7,292 nucleotides of DNA from an uncultured Prevotella sp. (GCA_900553965.1 USFX01000139.1:1-7292), one strand, 5' to 3'; positions 1 through 6,181 are shown, counted from the stretch's first letter. The notes: generated by a model from the letters alone, not told the origin. Made by a program: numbers and translations.

Positions 1-199
1 AGTAGCCGCTGAAGTTGACGACGGCGTTCTTGATGGCGTTCTTGTCGCTGTAAAGCCCTTCATAGGGCAGTTCGAAGCCTTCCGCCTGCATCTGCTGATA
101 GACAGCTTGCGGCAGATTGTAGAGCATCCACATGCCTTCGTCGGCCTTTGCTGAGGTCACGGCGAGGAGGGATGCGATTGCTAAAGTGATTTTTTTCAT
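1..199 (-). CDS. S46 family dipeptidyl-peptidase (DPP7/DPP11 type), N-terminal part only
   Basis: This is the first 66 residues of a gene that runs off the left edge. S46 enzymes are periplasmic serine exopeptidases of Bacteroidetes that release dipeptides from peptide N termini and support amino-acid fermentation. The start ATG (197-199) opens a clear Sec signal peptide, MKKITLAIASLLAVTSAKA, with probable cleavage before DEGMW. The mature N terminus (DEGMWMLYNLPQAVYQQM, then an ELPYEGLYS segment and AIKNAVVNFSGY) matches the conserved opening of S46 proteins that I know. The catalytic His, Asp and Ser lie beyond the edge, so activity and the DPP7 versus DPP11 specificity residue cannot be judged. 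It lies 78 bp downstream of the flippase on the same strand, with no recognisable promoter of its own, so it may be cotranscribed. Family assignment is strong; the exact substrate is unknown. Confidence 0.88.
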   Translation of the reverse strand, partial: MKKITLAIASLLAVTSAKADEGMWMLYNLPQAVYQQMQAEGFELPYEGLYSDKNAIKNAVVNFSGY

Positions 200-223
200 T
201 TGAGTTTATTGTTTGGTTCTTTT

Positions 224-270
224 TTATGGGAGGGTTATGGGGTTTTATGGGAGTAATGGAAAGTTATGGG
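224..270. repeat. TTATGGG motifs at about 10-bp spacing between flippase and S46 gene
   Basis: Five copies of TTATGGG or a near variant (TAATGGA) start at 224, 235, 245, 254 and 264, a spacing of 9-11 bp. They fill the gap between the flippase stop and the S46 peptidase start. On the transcribed minus strand they read as CCCATAA in the presumed leader of the peptidase gene. A 13-bp word, GGAGGGTTATGGG, at 229-241 recurs exactly at 1858-1870 in the next gap. The function is unknown. Confidence 0.6.
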
Positions 271-277
271 AGGATTT

Positions 278-1774
278 TCATTTCTTTCTGAACCGGTGGC
301 CGATGACGGGCAGTGAGGCCAAGGGGAAGTCGCGGCGGATGATGACGGCGGCGAAGATTCCGACGAGCAGCGTGTTCACCGCGATGGCGGCGCCGAGCGG
401 CAGTCGGTCGTTGGAGACGCTGATGGCTCCGAAGAGCACGACGGCCAGAGCCACGTAGGACATGATTGAGCCCACGGGATAGGCTATCGGATAGTAGCGC
501 TGGCCGACAAAGTAGGATATGAGCATCGACGTTCCATAGGCGGCGAAGCCCGCCCATGCGCAGGCCATGTAGCCGAAGCGCGGGATGAGCAGCACGTCGA
601 TGGTCACGAGGATGACGCAGCCGATGCCGGAGAACCATGCGCCCCAGATGGTGCGGTCGGTGAGTTTATACCAGAACGAAAGATTGAAGAACACACCGAA
701 CATTATCTCGGCGGCCATGACGATGGGCACGACACGCAGTCCTGGCCAGTAACTCGGGCCGATGATGTAGCGCAGGATGTCGATGTAGCCCATGACGCAG
801 AGGAAAGCCAGCAGCGTGAAGATGACATAATACTTCATCGCGGCGGCGTAAGTCGTGCGGTTGTCGCTGTCCTTGGACTTGCCGAAGACGAACGGCTCAT
901 AGGCGAAGCGGAAAGCCTGGGTTATCATGACCATGATCATGGCTATCTTGATGCACGCTCCGTAGATGCCGAGCTGCGTGCCGGCCTCCTGCGGCGTTCC
1001 GTCGTAGAGGTAGGGGAAGATTATCTGCGACACGCACTGGTTGAGCTGGCCGGCCAGTCCCATCACGAGGATGGGCCAGGTGTAGCCCAACATGTGACGG
1101 CAGATGCCGCTGTCGAAGCCCGCCGTGATGCCGCGCAGTTCCTTGTAGAGCAGTAGCAGTGTTGCCGCGGTGCAGAAGAAGTTGATGTAGAAGACCCATG
1201 CGACGTCCAGATGGAAGTCCGCGTCGTAGATGCCGAGCGGGTTGAGGCGCAACGACGGCAGTATGATAAGGTACAGGACATTGAGCGTCACGTTCATCAG
1301 GATATTGATAATCTTCAGCGACGCAAACTTCACCGGCTTGTGGATGCACCGCAGATAGGCGAAGAGTATGGCTGAGAAGGCGTCGATGGCGACGGTGACG
1401 AAGAGCACCCACACGTATTCGGGGTGGTCGGCATAGCCCATCAGCGCCGCAATCTGATTGCGGAAGAGCACCACCAGGGCGCAGAATATGGCCGACGTGA
1501 CACCCACCATGCGCAGCGTGGTGGAGTAGACGCGGCGCGGGTCCTCGCCTTCCTTGTTCATGAAGCGGAAGAAAGTGGTCTCCATGCCGTAGGTCAGGAT
1601 GATGATGAGCAGTGCGGTGTAGGCGTAGACGTTGGTGATTACGCCGTACTGGCCGCCCTCGGCGGTGAAGCGGGCGGTCTGGATGGGGACGAGCAGGTAG
1701 TTGACAAAGCGCGCCACGATGCTGCTCAGACCGTATATGGCGGTGTCTTTGGCTAAGGATTTGAGTGATGACAT
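278..1774 (-). CDS. Oligosaccharide flippase family protein (MOP superfamily, Wzx-like)
   Basis: This is a 498-residue polytopic inner-membrane protein. Hydrophobic segments cover nearly the whole length, from about residue 12 to 485, compatible with the 12-14 helices of polysaccharide transporters. The N-terminal region (SLAKDTAIYGLSSIVARFVNYLLVPI, given here in part, residues 5-30) and the YGMETTFFRF motif at about 62-71 are typical of the Bacteroidetes polysaccharide-biosynthesis flippase family. The family moves lipid-linked glycans across the cytoplasmic membrane for O-antigen, capsule or other surface polymers. The C terminus ends in a short basic tail (RFRKK). It starts at ATG 1772-1774, 127 bp after the SpmA-SpmB stop on the same strand. 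No glycosyltransferases lie beside it, so this is probably a housekeeping copy and not part of a capsule locus. The substrate cannot be inferred from the sequence. Confidence 0.85.
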   Translation of the reverse strand: MSSLKSLAKDTAIYGLSSIVARFVNYLLVPIQTARFTAEGGQYGVITNVYAYTALLIIILTYGMETTFFRFMNKEGEDPRRVYSTTLRMVGVTSAIFCALVVLFRNQIAALMGYADHPEYVWVLFVTVAIDAFSAILFAYLRCIHKPVKFASLKIINILMNVTLNVLYLIILPSLRLNPLGIYDADFHLDVAWVFYINFFCTAATLLLLYKELRGITAGFDSGICRHMLGYTWPILVMGLAGQLNQCVSQIIFPYLYDGTPQEAGTQLGIYGACIKIAMIMVMITQAFRFAYEPFVFGKSKDSDNRTTYAAAMKYYVIFTLLAFLCVMGYIDILRYIIGPSYWPGLRVVPIVMAAEIMFGVFFNLSFWYKLTDRTIWGAWFSGIGCVILVTIDVLLIPRFGYMACAWAGFAAYGTSMLISYFVGQRYYPIAYPVGSIMSYVALAVVLFGAISVSNDRLPLGAAIAVNTLLVGIFAAVIIRRDFPLASLPVIGHRFRKK

Positions 1775-1781
1775 TATTTAG

Positions 1782-1898
1782 TTATGAGGTAAGAGTTATG
1801 AGTGAAGAGGTATGATTACTTTTGTTGATTGCATGATGGTGGGTTTGGGGATTTATTGGAGGGTTATGGGAGTTATGAGAGACAATGGGGATAATGGG
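1782..1898. repeat. TTATGAG/TTATGGG motifs in gap between SpmA-SpmB and flippase genes
   Basis: The 127-bp gap carries TTATGAG at 1782 and 1796, TATGATT near 1811, and a regular run of TTATGGG (1864), TTATGAG (1873), CAATGGG (1883) and TAATGGG (1892), spaced 9-10 bp apart. The first cluster lies just before the flippase start and the second just after the SpmA-SpmB stop. The motif matches the one at 224-270, including the shared 13-mer GGAGGGTTATGGG at 1858-1870. No promoter of the TTTG/TAnnTTTG type is visible here on the minus strand. Confidence 0.55.
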
Positions 1899-1901
1899 GC
1901 G

Positions 1902-3137
1902 TCATTGCCCGAAGAACATGTAGGCGATGGCTATCGCGGCGATGACGCCGGCCAGATCGGCAAGCAGTCCGCAGACGACGGCATGACGCGTGTGGCGGAC
2001 ACCGATGCTTCCGAAGTAGACGGCGAGGATGTAGAACGTCGTGTCGGTCGAGCCCTGGAAGATGCAGCTGAGCCGTCCGACGAACGAGTCCGCGCCGTAG
2101 GTCGTCATCGCGTCGACCATCATGCCGCGCGCACCGCTTCCCGATAGCGGCTTCATGAGAGCCGTTGGCAGTGCGCCGACGAAGCTGCTGTCGCCTCCAC
2201 ACATCTCCACTGTGCTGCGGATGGCGTCGATGAGCATGTCCATTGCACCCGAGGCGCGGAACACTCCCACGGCGACGAGTATGGCGACGAGGTAGGGGAT
2301 TATCCTGACGGCGGTTCCGAAACCTTCCTTCGCGCCGTCGATGAAAGCGTCGTAGACGTTCACCCGGCGGCGGACACCGGCCACGATGAAGCCCGTGATG
2401 ATGGTCATGAGCAGGACGTTGGCCACGCTCGTGCTCACGGTGTTCATTGTCTCGCCGTCCATACGGCTGAACAGCCAGATGATGGCAGCGACCATCGTGC
2501 AGAGCGAACCGAGCGTGATGAGCATCGTGCGGTTGACGAGATTGATGCGCTGGTATATGGAAGTGACGATGATGCCCGTCAGTGTCGAGAAGAAGGTTGT
2601 CAGCAGCAGCGGGACGAAGACGTCCGTGGGCTGTGCGGCACCAAGCTGTGCGCGATAGACCATGATGCTGACGGGTATGAGGGTCAGTCCGCTGGTGTTG
2701 AGCACGAGGAACATTATCATCGGATTGGTTGCCGTGTCTTTCTTCGTGTTCAGCTCCTGCATCTGCTCCATCGCTTTCAGGCCGAGCGGTGTGGCGGCGT
2801 TGTCGAGGTTTAGCATGTTTGCGGCGATGTTCATGAAGATGCTTCCCGTGACGGGATGGCCTTTGGGAATGTCGGGGAAGAGCCGTGTGAAGACGGGGCT
2901 GAGCAGACGTGCGAGCAGGTCGACGACGCCTCCGCGCTCGCCTATCTTCATTATGCCGAGCCAGAGCGAGAGCACGCCGGTGAGTCCGAGCGAAATCTCA
3001 AAGGCTGTCTTTGACGACGAGAACGTCGAGTCAATCATGGCCGGAAAGACGTCCGTGTCGCCCAAGAAGACGAGACGCACGAGGCCGACGGCAAATGCCG
3101 TGATGAAAAATGCGATCCAAATGTAGTTCAGTACCAT
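1902..3137 (-). CDS. Fused SpmA-SpmB (nucleoside recognition/Gate domain) membrane protein
   Basis: This 411-residue membrane protein joins two proteins that are separate in Bacillus, SpmA and SpmB. The N-terminal half holds the SpmA signature ANMLNLDNAATPLGLKAMEQ (residues 106-125), preceded by membrane segments at about 5-24 and 48-62. The C-terminal half is SpmB-like, with PLSGSGARGMM (330-340) and QGSTDTTFYILAVYFGS (361-377), and further hydrophobic segments at about 173-193, 206-223, 241-254, 278-292 and 385-409. Both halves belong to the Gate (nucleoside recognition) family. In Bacillus and Clostridium the spm genes affect spore-core dehydration, but Bacteroidales do not sporulate, so the role here is unknown; transport of a small solute across the inner membrane is a reasonable guess. 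The ATG at 3135-3137 lies about 18 nt after the predicted transcription start and is the first gene of the leftward cluster. Confidence 0.88.
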   Translation of the reverse strand: MVLNYIWIAFFITAFAVGLVRLVFLGDTDVFPAMIDSTFSSSKTAFEISLGLTGVLSLWLGIMKIGERGGVVDLLARLLSPVFTRLFPDIPKGHPVTGSIFMNIAANMLNLDNAATPLGLKAMEQMQELNTKKDTATNPMIMFLVLNTSGLTLIPVSIMVYRAQLGAAQPTDVFVPLLLTTFFSTLTGIIVTSIYQRINLVNRTMLITLGSLCTMVAAIIWLFSRMDGETMNTVSTSVANVLLMTIITGFIVAGVRRRVNVYDAFIDGAKEGFGTAVRIIPYLVAILVAVGVFRASGAMDMLIDAIRSTVEMCGGDSSFVGALPTALMKPLSGSGARGMMVDAMTTYGADSFVGRLSCIFQGSTDTTFYILAVYFGSIGVRHTRHAVVCGLLADLAGVIAAIAIAYMFFGQ

Positions 3138-3160
3138 GACGGACGAATATAATTAACGCA

Positions 3161-3192
3161 CAAAATTAGTCAAACATGGCGAACCAGCCAAA
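3161..3192 (-). promoter_or_regulatory. Bacteroidetes-type promoter for SpmA-SpmB/flippase/peptidase cluster
   Basis: Read leftward, a -33 box TTTG (3189-3192) is followed after 20 bp by TAATTTTG (3161-3168), an exact match to the Bacteroidetes sigma-A consensus TAnnTTTG at normal spacing. The transcription start would fall near 3154, giving a leader of roughly 18 nt before the ATG at 3137. This is the best promoter in the window. Confidence 0.65.
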
Positions 3193-3211
3193 TATATCGG
3201 GGAAAAAGAGC

Positions 3212-3339
3212 AAAAGCCCAACCGAAACCAGACCTAAAACCCACCCCAACCCTCCCAGAGGGAGGGAGTTTGAAATGCTTTAAGGTATTCAAGCTCCCTC
3301 CCTCTGGGAGGGTTGGGGTGGGTTTTAGGTTGGGCTTTT
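3212..3339. repeat. Long inverted-repeat element (hairpin), likely also the terminator of the LruC gene
   Basis: A compound palindrome of about 128 bp. The core arms 3233-3274 and 3288-3329 pair almost perfectly, including CCTCCCAGAGGGAGGGAG on the left against CTCCCTCCCTCTGGGAGG on the right. The outer arms AAAAGCCCAACC (3212-3223) and GGTTGGGCTTTT (3328-3339) pair as well, with an unpaired stretch of about 9 nt on the left side. The stem contains the smaller self-complementary word CTCCCAGAGGGAG. Read leftward, it comes 15 nt after the LruC stop codon and is followed by CTTTTGCTCTTTTT, as in a rho-independent terminator. The size and form suggest a dispersed REP/MITE-like element now serving as a transcription boundary; the dispersal is inference. 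Confidence 0.75.
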
Positions 3340-3354
3340 AGGTGTTTTTGCCTT

Positions 3355-4434
3355 TTACTTCTTATACCAGTCTATCGCCTGTGTGGCGTCGTTTGCCCAT
3401 GTCTTGAAGTCGGGATACTTCGCGGTGATAGCCTGACGCTCTGACGGATAGTCGAAGTCATCGGCTATGCGGAAGGCGTAGGGGATCGTGCCGGGAGTGA
3501 AGCCGGGGGTGAAGGCGGGTATGGTCACCTTGGTGTTCGTGTCAAGCACTTCGAGCCAGAAGTTTCCGTCGTCGGTGATGTTCCAGTTCGTTCCGACGTT
3601 GATCTTCACGGTCACGGGAGCGGCTGTTGCCTCGCCGGTGTTGACCATGACGTCAGAAGCGACGCCGAGAACCTGATGGAGTTCCTTGTTCTCGAAGAGA
3701 TATTTGTCACCGAGACCGGCTTTCAGCTGATACTTTGCTCCGAGAGCGGCCAGAGTGACCTCGATGTTGCCTTCGGCGTCGGGTGACGTGACTTTGAGCA
3801 CGCAGTCGTTGATGTCGTAGTCGCCGCCGTCAACGCTGATGTCCTCATAGCAGTATGTGAACTTCTGGACTTCGGGCTTCTCGGGGTCGGGGATGTTCGG
3901 CTTGAAGCAGCCGTCGAGCATGAAGATGCAGTCGTTGTAGTCGAAGTCGCCGCTGTTGCACTGGGGAGCATCCTCGAATCCGATGATGACCTTGTCGTCG
4001 ACCATGAATGTGGCGGCGTGGGACATGGCACGCTTCTCGTCGGTGTCAAATCCGCTGTAGTAGTCGCTGTAGATGTGAAGCGGTCCGTCCTCGATGCCGG
4101 CCGTATGGACGTTGACGTTCATGGCGCCGAGTGAGAAAGCCGTGTGCTTCGCATTGATGTATGACGAATTGCTGCACCATGCGTTAGGCATGATGAAGAA
4201 GCCTATCTTGATTCCTGCGGGGAATGTCTCGGACACTTCGCCCGTCTGTTCGTTGACGTAGAGCAGTTTTACCTCTGTGGCTGTGCTGGCTGTTATGGGA
4301 TAGCCGGTCTGAGTCTCTTCGTTCCAGCCCCAGCCCAAAGTTTCGGTCTTGAAAAGGTTGTCGTCTTTCACATTTGGTATGATGACATATTTGTTGGCCA
4401 GCTTCTTCGGCTCGCGTGTGCTCTGATACTGCAC
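3355..4434 (-). CDS. C-terminal part of frameshifted LruC-type lipoprotein
   Basis: This reading frame carries the C-terminal 60 percent of one gene whose N-terminal part is in the frame at 4368-5282. Coding sense in this frame begins upstream of the nominal GTG at 4434, from YDENNTAITV near 4461, after the frame junction. It contains two acidic motifs of the LruC/DUF4842/DUF4114 kind: FEDAPQCNSGDFDYNDCIF at residues 153-171 and YEDISVDGGDYDINDCVL at 196-213 (numbered from 4434). Each has a G-D-x-D-x-N-D core that could bind calcium, but that is inference. The region before them (GWGWNEETQTGYPI, IKIGFFIMPNAW) and the beta-rich tail are typical of large extracytoplasmic Bacteroidetes proteins. 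It ends at TAA 3355-3357, 15 nt before the hairpin. On its own this segment lacks an export signal, so it would be functional only if the frame is restored. Confidence 0.7.
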   Translation of the reverse strand: MQYQSTREPKKLANKYVIIPNVKDDNLFKTETLGWGWNEETQTGYPITASTATEVKLLYVNEQTGEVSETFPAGIKIGFFIMPNAWCSNSSYINAKHTAFSLGAMNVNVHTAGIEDGPLHIYSDYYSGFDTDEKRAMSHAATFMVDDKVIIGFEDAPQCNSGDFDYNDCIFMLDGCFKPNIPDPEKPEVQKFTYCYEDISVDGGDYDINDCVLKVTSPDAEGNIEVTLAALGAKYQLKAGLGDKYLFENKELHQVLGVASDVMVNTGEATAAPVTVKINVGTNWNITDDGNFWLEVLDTNTKVTIPAFTPGFTPGTIPYAFRIADDFDYPSERQAITAKYPDFKTWANDATQAIDWYKK

Positions 4435-5282
4435 GGTGATGGCGGTGTTGTTCTCGTCATAGGATACGGCTTATAGTCAGTGTTGTCCACTTCCTTGCTG
4501 TCATAGAAGTAGTATCCGATGGCGGCCTGATTGGATGTTGTGGCTGAGATCAGTTTCAGCGTTACGGGACCGGCGGTCTCCGTTGTCAGTTCGACGTCCT
4601 GAACGATGGTCTCATAATGTTCTGACTTGTCGTTCTCGGGAACAATCTTGTTGACCTTTTCCAGCAGCTCATTGTCCACGACGACCTTGTTGCCGAGCGC
4701 GTTGTCGGCCACGTAATAGTATTTGTCCGGCCATGCCGACGGAGTCTCCTGATAATGGTCGTTCCACAGGGTTTTTCTGTAGACGTTCTTTTCTGCATTA
4801 CCGAACTCTACGCACGTTCTGTTTCCTTCGGCTCTTGTTCCGGCCACGCGCTGCGGTCCTGCAGCTCCGAACTGTGCCATTCCGCCGTTTATGTTTGTGC
4901 TGAGGCTTGAAGCGAAACCTTCGTTTGTGACGAATTTGGCGGAGATTGTTGTCGTATATGATGGAACGGCCACTTTCGTCTTGCTGAAAGAACCGTCAGT
5001 TGAGGCTATAGCTCCGACGAGCTTGCTGTCTGCGAAGATCTGTACGTGAGAGAGGGGTGTGCTGAATTTCAGGTTTGATGACACCTCTACGTTCTTCACT
5101 GTTTCCCATGTCTGGTTGGGGTCTATGTTTCCCACCATGCCCATGAAGTTTTCTGCCGTCTTGTCCGTGTTGGCTCCGGTCTGCGGTCCTTCGTAGAGGT
5201 CCGTGTCGTGGGAGCAGGCAGAGAAAGCCAATGCACCTGCGGCCATAGCCAGTAGCATGCCTTTTCTACTTAAGATTTCCAT
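4368..5282 (-). CDS. N-terminal part of frameshifted LruC-type lipoprotein, with lipoprotein signal
   Basis: This frame encodes the signal and N-terminal domain of the same protein as 3355-4434. I prefer the ATG at 5280-5282 to the GTG directly before it. Residues 1-23 are a lipoprotein signal: MEILSRKG, a hydrophobic stretch, then FSAC with the lipidated Cys at 23, followed by SHDTDLYEG, a common start in Bacteroidetes surface lipoproteins. Residues of about 40-130 include a helical FMGMVGNIDPNQTWETVKN segment that I associate with LruC-type Prevotella/Bacteroides lipoproteins, then beta-rich sequence. Protein homology is expected to run to about DNTDYK (4472), after which the frame reads into PMTRTTPPSP and 20-odd residues of nonsense before stopping at 4368. 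Joined to the second frame the product would be about 640 residues, the usual size for LruC-domain proteins. Their molecular function is not known. Confidence 0.7.
   Translation of the reverse strand: MEILSRKGMLLAMAAGALAFSACSHDTDLYEGPQTGANTDKTAENFMGMVGNIDPNQTWETVKNVEVSSNLKFSTPLSHVQIFADSKLVGAIASTDGSFSKTKVAVPSYTTTISAKFVTNEGFASSLSTNINGGMAQFGAAGPQRVAGTRAEGNRTCVEFGNAEKNVYRKTLWNDHYQETPSAWPDKYYYVADNALGNKVVVDNELLEKVNKIVPENDKSEHYETIVQDVELTTETAGPVTLKLISATTSNQAAIGYYFYDSKEVDNTDYKPYPMTRTTPPSPCSIRAHASRRSWPTNMSSYQM
4461..4473 (-). other. Frameshift junction in the LruC-type lipoprotein gene
   Basis: The upstream frame reads ...DNTDYKPYP and the downstream frame reads AVSYDENNTAITV. The downstream frame is closed by TAA at 4471-4473, and the upstream frame loses its protein-like character past about 4461, so the switch must lie in these 13 bases. 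Restoring one base, for example reading TAT AAG GCC GTA TCC TAT GAC, gives continuous DYKAVSYDENN. No homopolymer or X-XXY-YYZ slippery heptamer is present, which argues for a point deletion or a sequencing error and against programmed frameshifting. Confidence 0.75.
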
Positions 5283-5352
5283 CACTCTTGTCTTATTACT
5301 TATTATTGTTTTATTCCCGATTAGGTTTGTTCATTTGATATTCAGCAACATA

Positions 5353-5373
5353 GCTCAGCGGTTACCTCTGAGC
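5353..5373. repeat. Small hairpin in the leader of the LruC-type gene
   Basis: GCTCAG (5353-5358) and CTGAGC (5368-5373) form a perfect 6-bp stem with a 9-nt loop, located 71-91 nt before the lipoprotein start on its transcribed side. If transcription begins near 5400 this would be in the 5' leader. A regulatory role is possible, but nothing else supports it. Confidence 0.35.
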
Positions 5374-5406
5374 GGCAGCCGGCGCACAATATTATGATTT
5401 CGGGCG

Positions 5407-5414
5407 TAAAGGTA
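5407..5414 (-). promoter_or_regulatory. Weak -7 element candidate for LruC-type gene
   Basis: Read leftward, TACCTTTA resembles the Bacteroidetes -7 box TAnnTTTG with one mismatch. The expected -33 position about 20 bp upstream has no TTTG. It would give a leader of roughly 120 nt. This is the best candidate between the gene start and the repeat element at 5531, but it is weak. Confidence 0.3.
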
Positions 5415-5530
5415 GATATTTTTTATTTCCGTTGTACTGAAATGAAGTTAAAATAATTTAAAAACATGAATTTTCTGTGATTGCGGAGCGCTTGCCGCAT
5501 GGAAGCAGGAAGACATTGAGACGTTTTTTT

Positions 5531-5701
5531 CAACGCAAAGACGCAGGGAAACAAAGACTATGATCATATTTTGAACACAGAGGCACGGAGACACAGAGTT
5601 GTATTGTCCTTTGTATCTCCGTGCCTCTGTGTTTATTAGACAAAAACTCTGCGTCTTTGCGGCTTCTGCGTTAAAAAAATCTATCTCTGCGTTTTTGTGT
5701 T
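5531..5701. repeat. Nested inverted-repeat element (MITE/REP-like), no coding capacity
   Basis: The inner arms AACACAGAGGCACGGAG (5574-5590) and its exact reverse complement (5617-5633) give a perfect 17-bp stem, extended inward by partial pairing. The outer arms CGCAAAGACGCAG (5534-5546) and CTGCGTCTTTGCG (5649-5661) give a perfect 13-bp stem. The right side continues with degenerate CTGCG/TTTGCG words (GCTTCTGCG at 5662, CTCTGCGTTTTTGTG at 5685) out to about 5701. The words 'acacagaggcacggagac' and 'cgcaaagacgcag' are, as I recall, common interspersed palindromic repeats in Bacteroidetes and other environmental bacteria. There is no transposase, so it would be a nonautonomous or RNA-level element. 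Reading frames across it are by-products of the repeat. Confidence 0.75.
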
Positions 5702-5874
5702 TAGCCTCCCCCAATGGCGGAAATCAGAAAAAAGGCGACATGGAGTCTCAAAATAAGGGGCACTTTCTGAAAAATTTTCCCCGTGGCCGGAAAAATGCGA
5801 AATTTCGGCGTTTTTGCCAAGTTGTTGATGTACAACAGGTTAACGCCGTTTTGACGGAAATGGCGATTCTTTTG
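5702..5874. other. Gene-free stretch, no convincing feature
   Basis: No protein-like reading frame with a credible start is seen on either strand. The stretch contains the 10-bp palindrome CGAAATTTCG (5798-5807), a short hairpin GTTGT-TGATGT-ACAAC (5821-5836) and a GTTAAC palindrome (5839-5844). None is strong enough to assign a role. Confidence 0.4.
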
Positions 5875-5998
5875 TCCCGCCGTAAGGCCCTCCCGAGGTT
5901 GCAGCGGGGCCCTTATGACACTGCAACGGAGCGCCCGTCGTGATGCAACGGCGTGCTTGTTGCGACCCCAGGAGGGCCTTACGGCTCGGCGGGCGGGA
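5875..5998. repeat. Compound palindrome enclosing three 22-bp motif repeats
   Basis: The arms CCGTAAGGCCCTCC (5880-5893) and GGAGGGCCTTACGG (5971-5984) are a perfect 14-bp inverted repeat. The outer words TCCCG (5875-5879) and CGGGA (5994-5998) extend it with a 9-nt bulge on the right. Inside are two more hairpins: GTTGCAG (5898-5904) with CTGCAAC (5921-5927), and CGCC-c-GT (5932-5938) with AC-GGCG (5948-5953). The enclosed DNA also carries TTGCAGCGG (5899), CTGCAACGG (5921) and ATGCAACGG (5943) at an exact 22-bp period. The form could be a cruciform, a multi-branched RNA or a set of protein sites on one face of the helix. I do not recognise it as a named family. Confidence 0.65.
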
Positions 5999-6119
5999 TT
6001 TTCCGGCATCGCCGGAGTGGCTTTTTGTCGGCTTTTCTGCTTCGCCACGTTCTATTTTGAAGGTTTTGGAAGTGTTAAATTTTCGCCATTTATCGTGACA
6101 AAAGCCCTCTTTCCGGCCA

Positions 6120-6134
6120 TGCAACGGGGCCCTC
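6120..6134. repeat. Fourth copy of the TGCAACGG motif
   Basis: GCAACGGGGCCCTC at 6121-6134 matches 12 of 14 bases of GCAGCGGGGCCCTT at 5901-5914, exactly 220 bp (ten 22-bp periods) downstream. It lies about 50-65 bp before the promoter candidate at 6184. The phase match may be chance. Confidence 0.4.
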
Positions 6135-6181
6135 GCGGCGATTGCGCTTAAACAATATTAACGGAACAAACCGCAGATTGA

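Noticed and set aside
1812..2147. Rightward and leftward frames over the 3' end of the SpmA-SpmB gene
   Set aside because: They are shadow frames of a well-supported conserved gene on the minus strand.
5283..5285. GTG as the start of the lipoprotein gene
   Set aside because: An ATG follows immediately and gives a normal signal peptide; the GTG adds only one residue.
5351..5400. TAGCTCAGCGGTTA looks like a tRNA D-arm
   Set aside because: The D loop would be too long, no 7-bp acceptor stem or T-arm (GGTTCGAATCC type) follows, and no anticodon arm can be drawn.
5599..5943. Rightward 114-residue open frame
   Set aside because: It begins inside the palindromic element and crosses the second palindrome; its composition is that of translated repeats, without a credible start.
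5899..5965. Short CRISPR array
   Set aside because: The repeated core is only 8-9 bp, the intervening 13 bp are themselves partly similar, and no cas gene is present.
6002..6030. TCCGGC-ATC-GCCGGA hairpin followed by TTTTT as a terminator
   Set aside because: The stem is only 6 bp, the T-run is 6 nt away and short, and no rightward gene ends upstream.
5701..6151. Several overlapping frames on both strands of about 80-115 residues
   Set aside because: They overlap each other, have basic, low-complexity composition and cross inverted repeats; no family signature.
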